A stretch of 27,083 bases of DNA from Cochliopodium minus (lineage: Eukaryota > Discosea > Himatismenida > Cochliopodiidae), in assembly GCA_024220525.1 (NCBI GenBank), contig JAMYWO010000289.1, forward strand, positions 1-27,083, in the 5' to 3' direction. Made by a program: the position numbers and the translations under genes. Shown here in pieces: positions 1-8,613 of the stretch (positions are counted from its first letter, which is position 1; each line of letters starts with the position of its first letter). The notes under the pieces are model-generated. The model did not search any database and was not told the origin of the DNA. It saw only the letters and a program-made list of their open reading frames with translations.

Positions 1-118
1 AAATAAAAAATAAAAAATAAAAAATAAAAAATAAAAAATAAAAAATAAAAAATAAAAAATAAAATAAAAAATAAAAACAAAAAATAAAAATTAAAAAAAT
101 GAAAATATTAAAGATTAC
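1..118 (-). repeat. (TTTTTA)n hexamer array inside a PIG-C intron
   Basis: Nearly perfect TAAAAA hexamers (plus-strand reading) occupy about positions 1-85. They fall after the exon 2 donor of PIG-C, so they appear to be intronic. The same hexamer recurs at about 4168-4320 and, in shorter runs, in other introns of the window. Confidence 0.85.
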
Positions 119-1125
119 TTGGGTTTAGATTCAGAATAGTTTTTGGAATAATCATAAGAAAAAAGATGCAGCAGCGTCAAAAGAATGACCATGGCGGTAA
201 CAGTATCATCACTGATAGAGTTAGTTAGAGTGATGAGCAAGGGGGTCAGTGTGTACAACGTTCCGATGAGAAGGGCAATGCTTTTAATAGATCCGAATAT
301 AAAGTTTCTAAAGTTTGGCTCGTTTTTTTTAGCTATGGCGATCACTATGAACCCAAGTATTGTTGATACTGCTTCCAGAATCAAAATTGTGTTTGATGAT
401 ATCTTTTTGATTGAAAAAAAAAAAATAATAAAAAAATAAAAACTATTTTTTTTTAATTAAAATTAAAACTAATTTTTTAATTTTTTTTTTCATATTTTTT
501 ATTTTTTTGAAGTTGAATGTTTTTATTGGTGAAATAATTAAGAAAAATTAATTGAATGTTCATTTAATTTTAAATTAGTTTTTTATTTATTTTTTTGAAT
601 AGTTCTTCATATTTTTTTATTTTTTGAAGTTGATTGTTTTTATTGGTGAAATAATTATTAAAAAAACAATAAAAACTTTTAAATAATTTAAAATTTTATT
701 AGGAAAATTTTTTTTTAATTCAAAATGATTATTTTATTATTTTAAATGATAAAGTTTTTTTTTTTGTCTCAACAAATTTATTTATAAGATTGATTTTTGA
801 AAAGATTTTATATATGAGATTGATATATAATTGATTGAAGGTCAAATTATTATTTCCTTATTCATTCTTTGCTTATTTAAAATGAAGCATATAATTTTTA
901 TAATACCTTCTCATATAAAGTCACATAAAAGGCCAAAGAATATAATATCACCAAACTTATTTGGCATGAGATAGTTATACTTCCTCTCACTAATTCCAAG
1001 AACTTCAGTGGTATGATATTTGCATTCATAATCAAATCTTTCAAAAATCCTTCTTCATCTGCATAATTATCATCAAATGGTTGTTCTTTATACAAAATCT
1101 TCCTCCATTTTTTTTCTTTTTCCAT
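119..1125 (-). CDS. PIGC: PIG-C / GPI2 subunit of GPI-GlcNAc transferase, 5' part only
   Basis: Multi-pass ER membrane subunit of the complex that transfers GlcNAc to phosphatidylinositol, the first step of GPI-anchor synthesis. Exon 1 is 1125..907 and exon 2 is 402..119, joined in phase 0 (donor GTATTA, acceptor at 404-403). The N-terminus reads KWRKILYKEQPFDDNYAD, close to the family's conserved W-x-K-x-L-Y-x-x-Q-P-F-x-D-N-Y start. Exon 2 carries LTPLLITLTNSISDDT and a following hydrophobic stretch, matching the region of the human protein with LTESVSTDTIYAM. The ATG at 1125 is chosen because the open frame upstream has only GTG and TTG. About 167 of the usual ~290 residues are present. Exon 2 ends at a GTAATC donor, one base before an in-frame stop if unspliced, so the rest lies beyond the left edge. 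The protein family is well supported; the last donor is inferred. Confidence 0.85.
490..657. repeat. Pair of ~51-bp direct repeats in PIG-C intron
   Basis: Positions 490-540 and 607-657 are almost identical 51-mers, offset by 117 bp. Each runs from a TCATATTTTTTATTTT start through GAAGTTGA and TATTGGTGAAATAATTA. They differ at only a few sites. Both lie in the 504-nt intron between PIG-C exons 1 and 2 (906..403), which otherwise shows no coding signal. Confidence 0.8.
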
Positions 1126-1351
1126 TTTCAAAGAACTCACTTCAAATTGTTTCCAATTTTTTTTTTTTTTTAATTCAAATTAATCCTTGGGACTTTCAAT
1201 CAAAATGATTATAAATAAAAATGAAAGAATATGATATGACAAATGAAAAAAGCATAAAATAAAGATGGTTTTAAATTAATAAAAAAAAAATGTTTAAAAT
1301 AAATATGATTAAATCTTAAAATGATTTATTCCTAAATAAAAACAAATATCA

Positions 1352-1422
1352 GCACAATTAGTTAAATGGTATAATAGCTGCCTTCCAAGCAGTTGGCCCG
1401 GGTTAGATTCCCGGAATGTGCA
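1352..1422 (+). tRNA. tRNA-Gly (anticodon UCC)
   Basis: A 71-nt cloverleaf. Acceptor arms are 1352-1358 and 1415-1421, with discriminator A1422. The D stem is GTTA/TAAT with GG in its loop. The anticodon stem is GCTGC/GCAGT with loop CTTCCAA, anticodon TCC at 1384-1386. The T stem is CCGGG/CCCGG. The core TAGCTGCCTTCCAAGCAGTT is essentially that of eukaryotic tRNA-Gly(UCC). Two oddities: an A-A mismatch at acceptor pair six (1357/1416), and A instead of the near-invariant C56 in the T loop (1405), which should pair with G19. No intron; CCA is not encoded. Confidence 0.93.
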
Positions 1423-1429
1423 TTTTTTT
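1423..1429 (+). terminator. RNA polymerase III terminator of the tRNA
   Basis: Seven T residues directly follow the discriminator base, the standard pol III stop signal on the sense strand. Confidence 0.8.
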
Positions 1430-1516
1430 ATATAAAAATAAAAATAAAAGGCATTTTAGAAAAAAGAATGGTTTTTATTTTTAAAAAGGTAAAAATCAAG
1501 TTTTTGTTTTAAAAAT

Positions 1517-4500
1517 TTAGAGAATGCTGCAATGATGATGACTTTGAACATCACCACCTTCACTAACCTCAAACCCGTTAGGCTTATTGTAAGTATCTTG
1601 GTAGTTGTAGAAGAGTTGGTCGATGTAGGGGTTGATAAAGGTTCCTCCTTGATCGAAACGAGTTCTTACTTCTTTCCAAAGCTTGAAGGAAGTGTTGAAC
1701 TCACTACTATTAGGGTATTTGCTGAACTCGGGGTCATCATATATTCCTTTAAAATAAATCAATTTAAGAAAACAAAAAATAATAAAAATAAATTTAACCA
1801 AAAAAAAAAATAAAAAAAACAAAAAATTAAAAAATAATTATATTTTAAAAAAATTTACCTCTAAGATGCTTCAACATACCATCCAATGAAGAGAATTGTT
1901 TGGCATGGTGAACGCGGATGTTATCTCCATAGTTCTTTTTTGGTTGTTGGTAGCAAGTGGTCTGCTTGTTCATTTCTACGAAAATAAAAATAAAATAAAT
2001 AAATAATAAAAAATAAATAATAATAATAAAAAATAAAAAATAAATGATTACCATTATAGAAATCAACCCACCAAGGATTAGGAGAGTTGGAGACGATTTC
2101 AGGAGCTGCAAACCCCCTGTTTGCAAGACCCTTGCCCTCTTCAGAGTCAATGAGAGGCTGGTGGTTGTATTGCATGCTGAGGGGAGAGTTGGAACCTCTC
2201 AAAAATCTCATTTCGCAGTTGATGGTAACTGGAAATTCGTTGTGGTTTTCGAATCTGTCTTTCACGTTTCTGATCAAATTTCTATGTAATTTTTTAATTT
2301 TTAATTAATTTTTTTTATATGTTATATTTTATTTTATTTTTTTATTTGTCATTTTTAAATATAAAATTCAGGCATGAAAAAATTAATTTTTTATTTTTTT
2401 TTCAATAAAATTTTTAAAAATTTTTATTTTAACTTTTTCAAAATTTATTTTTAATTAATTTATTTTTATTTTGTATTATTTTTTAAAAAAATTTATTATT
2501 TTTAATTATTTCTATTTTTTAATTTTAAAACTATTTTAATGATTTTTTTTTACCCAAAAGCACCTATGACGTTGGTGAATCCCTTCTCGTCAAAAGAAGG
2601 CACTGGAACTTCCCACTCAATATCCAAAACAGGAATCAATTCCACGACAGCAGTCGCATCAAGAACAGGGTGACTTTTAAAAAATAAAAATAAAAATATT
2701 GAAAAAAAATGAAAATAAAAATAAAAAAAATAAAATGTTAACAATAAAAAATGAAATAATTTAATAAAAATAAAAAACAACAAAAATAATTAATAAAAAT
2801 AAAAATAAATTTCAAAAATTTAAATAACTAAGAAAAAAATTATAAAAATATACTTTGCGATCCATTGGGGTATTCTCCATACTTCTCCTTTGGTTATAAG
2901 CTTTCCTTCAGAGTCGAAAGAAGGTTCTTTCCCCCAATTTATTTTTCCTACCCAACTGCACATCTAAAAAAAAAAGTGAAATTGTAAATTAAAATGAAAA
3001 TAAAATAAATGAATATTTATTTGAAAAATAAATTACCAAAGCAATGAATTTGATCATGAACAATCCAACCTTTTTGAATAAAGGGTTGTTGTAAAGTGTG
3101 TTTGCCCACCTATTAATTAAATTAACAAAAAATAAATACAATTTAAAAAAAATGAAATTAAAAACATATTAATGAAGAAATTAAAACCAAAAAAAAAAAT
3201 TTAAAAAAATTTACAAAAAAAAAAAGAAGAAATTAAAAATTTAAAATAATGTTAAAAAAAATTGTTAAATTTAAAATAAATTAAAAATTTAAAATTAAAA
3301 AATAAAAAATTAAAATAAATCTTAAAATAAATCTAAAAATAAATTGTAAAATTTAAAAAAAAATATTGAATGATAAATAATAAATAATAAAAACTTTTGA
3401 AAAATGAAAATAAAAAAGAAATTTTTACTTCCAAATTCTGGAAGCGAATTGAGCGCCAACACTTTGGAAGGCGAGCTGAGCTACAAATACGGGAGAGTTA
3501 TAGTTCTTATCTACGACGTCGTATTGTAATTTTTGCTTCTCATTAAGTTCGTTGGTCATTGTTTTGGTGATTGTCACATAAGGTGTATGTGTGACAGTAC
3601 CTAAAGAAAAATGAAAAAAAAATTTTAAAAATGGTAAAAATAAAAATCAAATTAAAAAATTTTAATGAAGAAAATAATATAAAAAAAATAAAAAAAAAAA
3701 AAAAAAAGAGGAAATTAAAAATAAAAAAAATCAAAAAAATCAAAAAATTTAACAAAGAATGTGAATAAAGAATCAAAATAATAAAAATAAAATATAGTAA
3801 AAATAAAAATCAAAAAAAAAAATTAAAATAAAGAAATTAAATAAAATATAAAATATAAAATTAAAATAAATAATAAATTTTGGAATAATGTTAAAAATAT
3901 AAATTAAAAAACCTCTTAATAGCTGTAAGATGCTTGGTTGGTAAATGTTGTCCACAGTGAAAGGGAAATGCCAGAATTCGAGAGTGTCCCAGTCGTTGTT
4001 GAGGTCGTTGAGGTTCTTGGCGCAGGAAGGTTCAGTTCCGAAGTAGTCTGCCCATTTTCCTGCTTGAGAGACGAACAATGCATGTATCTTTGGTTGAACG
4101 AGAATGGTCATGTCATACCTATTAAATGAAAAAAAAAAATTTAATAAGAGCTTATCAGTTTCTAACAAATAAAAAATAAAAAATAAAAAATAAAAAATAA
4201 AAAATAAAAAATAAAAAATAAAAAATAAAAAATAAAAAATAAAAAATGAAAATAAAAAATAAAATAAAAAATAAAATAAAAAATAAAAATAAAAATAAAA
4301 ATAAAAAATAAAAAATGAAAAAAAAAACATCAAAAAAATTTTGTTGCAATAAAAAGTTTAAAATGTCAAATTTTTTACACAATACCAAACGCACCTAAGT
4401 TTACTTGAGCAGCTCTCCAGATGTCTTCAGGAGTAAGTTTCTTTCCCTCTCTTTCCAACAACCAAGTAGCAGGTGTTCTTTTATCTCCATTTACTTCCAC

Positions 4501-6463
4501 GCATTCTTGAGGAGAAACTTCGACTACCTTTCCATTGGAGCAAACGAAGGTCATTGCAATAACCAAATCGGATAAGACAGTACATTTTTTACCTAATTTT
4601 TACATTATGAAAAAATATTTTTTAGAGATACTAAAAAATTTAAAAAATAATATAATTATTCAATAATTTTTTTTCAATAATTTTTAAAATGAAAAAATTT
4701 GTTAGAAAAAATGAGAAATAACAAATATGATAACTGTGAAATAAAAATAATAAAAAAATCAAATCAAATGAAAAATTAAAAAAATAAAAAACAAATATTA
4801 CCAGTTCCATGGGACGAGGTGACACCAATACCAGCCATCGTAAAGACATCCTCAATGGTTGAAGCCTCCAAAGAATAACCCAACTTCCAAAGAGCCTTCT
4901 CGAGAGTACCAGTAGTGATACCAGGAGAGGTGGTGACGGTAGTCTGAGGTTTATCCTTGTAAGAGATGGAAGGGTTTTCGGTACGAGGATCCTTTTCGTT
5001 GATTTTGATGTAGTGGTCTCCGCTTTTGGGGTCAATCAATATTCTTCTATTGTCCACGAGAATGCCGTTGGTAGTGTGGATTGGTGACCAAGAATGGCAG
5101 CTTCCAAACAACTTTTTTTTTTTCAATAAAAATTAGTTAAACGAATAAAAAAAAAGAAATTGTTAACATATGTTTAAAAAAAAATTTCGAAAAAACTTTA
5201 AGATTACAATTAAAATATAATTTAATATAATAATTATTTAATAATAAACTTTTAAAAATAAAATTTATCTATATATAAAGGATTCTAAAATCATATGAAT
5301 ATACAAAAATAACGTTTTAATACTATTCAAGAAGTTTCTAACAAATTAATTTTTCATTTTACCTTTATTATCTTATTCTTTGATGTTGCAAGTTGTGTGA
5401 TCGCCACCAAATGTTCTTTTGTGATAGGGGAGTAGTAATACTTTGGGAAATGCACTCCAATCTTTATTTTTTTGTTGACATCTTTTCCATCTGTATGATA
5501 AAAGGTTCCATTCTCGTAGAGCAAGAATCCTACTGTATCTTTTGCATCATCTGAGAAGATGAATTCAGGTGTATTCAACAGGGTTTCTCCGAAATTTCTC
5601 CATTCTTTGCCTGATATGTGATTGATTTGATTTTTGTTTGCAAAGAGATCAATCAAAAGTTTATCTCCAACATATTTCAAGATTTCAAACACCTATTTTT
5701 GTTACAACATCAAAATTAATTTTTTTGAGAATTATAAAATATTTTATGAGATGTATATGAGGGATATGATAATGATTATTGAGATATTATAAAGAATTGT
5801 ACTTTTATGATCAATATATTGGAATTTAAATCTTTTGGAATATAAGACAAATATTTTTTATTTTATTATTAATTGGTTTACTTTCTTGATTGCTTCTTCC
5901 AACTCCTTGATGATCTTTGAAAAGAAAGTACATGCTTTTTGGGCTTCTTCATTCTTTTGTTGAGGATGCAATAATGACTTCAATAAATCAACCAAGTGAT
6001 AATTGGTGGTGAAATCAGAGCTGAACAAATCTACTGGTGGCTTATCTTCCCTTTGAATGTTCTCAAAAGTATTGTTTTGAATATCTTTGAGGGCGGTGAT
6101 TGAGAAATTATCAGTTGTTGAGAAAACATGATGATCCTTGAATAGATCATTTTGATAGAGATATCCCATCTGATTTACTTGATTGCAAAAAGAAACAACT
6201 AACAAAAAAAAAAAAAAATTAAAAATAAATAGAAATGTGGAGATATAAAAATAATTTTGATAATTTCATTTTTTAGTTAAAAGAAAAATTGAATTTGTTT
6301 TTCAATTTCCAAATATGAATTTCAGATCAAAATTTAATAGCATAGATTTGATTGGAATTTTTTTACTTGGTATTTCATCATCATGATGTACAGTAAAATT
6401 GAATAAATGATCATGTATTGGTTCAGTTTTTTTGTTCCCTGGTGGATAAGAATCATCTTTCAT
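1517..6463 (-). CDS. FAD-linked oxidase, PCMH type (aldonolactone-oxidase-like), paralog A, with C-terminal CaaX
   Basis: Flavoprotein oxidase of the VAO/ALO superfamily; substrate unknown. Thirteen exons: 6463..6367, 6198..5882, 5692..5363, 5111..4802, 4592..4379, 4118..3913, 3600..3429, 3109..3037, 2963..2854, 2673..2554, 2281..2052, 1975..1859, 1746..1517; 841 aa. The FAD domain starts near residue 225. GSCHSWSPI contains His254, the usual covalent-flavin position, and SSHGTG (347-352) is the second FAD-contacting loop. The C-terminal half has the ALO-like basic/His stretch NIRVHHAKQ. At 841 residues it is much longer than typical ALO/GULO enzymes (about 440-600), mainly through a ~220-residue N-terminal extension I do not recognise. 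It ends HHHCSIL, a CaaX box. Donors are GTAAA-like except GTTTTT after exon 6. A possible acceptor lies just before the ATG, and a hydrophobic 35-codon ORF lies upstream (6700..6593), so an extra 5' exon cannot be excluded. Family and exons are well supported by paralog B; the function is inferred. Confidence 0.9.
4168..4320. repeat. (AAATAA)n hexamer array in oxidase A intron 5
   Basis: At least eleven hexamer units, degenerating into AAATAAAA and AATAAA mixtures, fill most of the 260-nt intron 4378..4119. Long translations across it (runs of F, Y, L and I) are artefacts of the repeat. Confidence 0.85.
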
Positions 6464-6999
6464 CTAATCAAAAAGAAAATGAATTTTAAGAAGGATTGAT
6501 TTGAATTTACTTTTATAAGAATTAAAATTAGTTTTTTTTTATTTTTTTTTTAATTTTATTAATTTTTTTTAATAAAATTCATATTTTTTTTATTAATTTT
6601 TTTTTAAAGATATCTTAGTTATGTGATCCAAAATTTGTTTAGTGAAAATCAGGATACAGAAGAAAAAGTAAAACAAAATCAAAACAAACAAAAACAACAT
6701 TTTTTCGGAACAAAATTAATTTTTTTAATTAATTAATTTTTTTCTTAAATAAGGAAATTTCATTATAATTTTTTCAATGATTTTTAGTTTTCAATTTTAA
6801 AAGAAAGGTTAGTTATTAAGTATTGTTGAAAGATAAATTTGTTTGTTATATTTTTTTTTCTTTTGTTGAGGAATTTATCCACAATTTTTAATTAAATTAT
6901 TTAAGAGGCATATGAGAAATTTTTTAAAAAGAACTTGTATTATTTTGACCATGTTTCTTTCATTCTATTGATTTATTGAATTTAAATAAAAAAAAAAAA
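6464..6999. other. Divergent spacer between oxidase A and the type II membrane protein gene
   Basis: 536 nt with no clear gene; it should hold both promoters. The one notable item is a minus-strand 35-codon ORF at 6700..6593, starting MLFLFVLILFYFFF and ending TAA. It could be a uORF or a hydrophobic first exon of oxidase A: a GTATCC donor inside it and an AG at about 6457 would join in frame. Nothing comparable is visible upstream of paralog B, so I left it out of the model. Confidence 0.5.
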
Positions 7000-8427
7000 A
7001 TGATAAAGGGTTATTTCAAAGTGAGGAGATTTATAATGAATCTAGTGTTGGATTATACGAAGTGCATTACCATCAAAAAATCATTAATAATCATATTCAT
7101 ACTATGTATACTGGTATTTATAATTATATTTGGATCAGAAGAAAATATATCAGCAAAAGAATTCGAATGGGAAGAGATTATACAAGAAAATGATCATGAT
7201 TATCAATATAATAAAGATAATATAAATATAACATCCATCAAACAAAAGTACAATAAAATCTCAACTGTGATATTAAGGAATTTCAGTGAAATAATGTATC
7301 AACATGAAACATCAAAGAAATACATCAAAAATAAAAGAATAAAATTTGGAGCTGCTTTAAAAACAAAGAAGGGATTCTACCACACTCTAACAAAGTTAAT
7401 TTTTTTCAAACATTTTTTTTTCAAAACTGTCAAAATCCTTTCTTGTAACTTTGATTCAAGTTGGCAGCTAATAAATTGTTACATCTTAAATAATGAAAGA
7501 AAATTAGATAATCCAAAAATGTTGATGATTGAAGGTAAAAAAAATTTAATTTTAAATTCACTTTAAAAAAAAAATTTCATTTAAATAAAAAAAAGATAAT
7601 CAGAAAAATTTTTAAAAAAATAATAAATGCAATTGTTTTAATGTTTTAGGAGAAATAATTTATATTTTTCAAAAGAATGAGAAATCAACAATCATTCAAT
7701 CATCAAAAGAGTATGAATTTAAGAACTCCAAAGTGGAGGAACGTTCCGCAGATATAATATGGACCCCTTTTTTCAGGAGAAAAAATGAGTTGTCTTTTGT
7801 ATACACTTTTGATCCTTTGGTCTTGTTGAAATGTCATTATAAAGAAAGATATTTGTGCGATTCTATTTTCAAACAAACAAATTTACCAATAAATAAAAAT
7901 AAATTAATAATAAATGGAGGTGAAAAATTCCTAATAAAAGTTTTTTTTAAAATTTAATTTTTAATTTTTTAATGTTCAATGTTAATTATTTAATTTATTT
8001 TTAATTTATTTTAGGTTCACAAAGCTTGATTTACAAAGAAAACTTTCTGATCAGTTTCGTTCACTCAAAATTGACTTGCCATAAATCACCATTCGGCTAC
8101 CTCCACCATACCCACCTCTCCCTCATCGACATCTTCACCAAAAAAATGTTTCACATCAGTCCACAACTAAAATTGACAAACGTGACTGCTTACATTGTCG
8201 ATCCCGTCTCTATAATCGAACACAACATTCTTAATGATACCATTGATGTTTCTTTGAATGTTAATAATGACTTTGTTCTTCATGTTCGGGTTTTCGGTTG
8301 TTTTTCTCTTGTTGACCGGCTTGTCGCTTTGAACTTCAACACTTTGAATCATGGTCTTGGTTATTTTGAGTCTCATGTTAAGAATGAGCTCTTTCACACT
8401 TGCAATAGAATGCCCATTTTAAAATAA
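7000..8427 (+). CDS. Type II membrane protein, candidate beta-propeller glycan-active enzyme
   Basis: Three exons, 7000..7534, 7650..7919 and 8015..8427, give 405 aa. A short basic cytosolic tail precedes one transmembrane helix at about residues 29-45 (SLIIIFILCILVFIIIF); the rest should be lumenal, the topology of Golgi glycosyltransferases. The lumenal part has W-T-P-F followed by LSFVYTFDPLVLLKC, then INGGSQ and, about ten residues later, FLISFVHS. This W-x-P-F / Y-x-x-D-P-L / GG / F-x-H-S order resembles protist and giant-virus proteins with a five-bladed propeller fold (GH32/43/130-like). That assignment is from memory of the pattern and is moderate at best. The second donor is GTGAAA at 7920, chosen because it restores the GG motif; reading on hits a stop at 7957. 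It lies 186 nt upstream of the CaMK gene on the same strand. Confidence 0.6.
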
Positions 8428-8613
8428 AAATTGTATTTTAGTATTTATTAAACCTTATTTCAGATTTATTTATTTTCAATCGAACATTAGAAAAATCAAA
8501 TAACTTTATAATAATTGGATTTTTTTTTATTTTTAAATTTAATTTTATTTTTATTTTATTAAATTTTTTTTTTTGATTTAAAAAAAATAAAATCGATTTC
8601 AACCCATTTCATT

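Noticed and set aside
1532-1813. Plus-strand open frame opposite the last exon of oxidase A
   Set aside because: Antisense to a well-supported exon; its translation has no recognisable domain and runs into intron A/T.
3773-4394. Long minus-strand hydrophobic frames rich in F, Y, L and I
   Set aside because: They are translations of the hexamer arrays and T-rich introns that flank real oxidase exons, not membrane proteins.
6593-6700. Hydrophobic 35-codon ORF upstream of oxidase A as a signal-anchor exon
   Set aside because: An in-frame splice can be drawn, but the donor is weak, nothing comparable is seen upstream of paralog B, and a lumenal signal would conflict with a CaaX tail.
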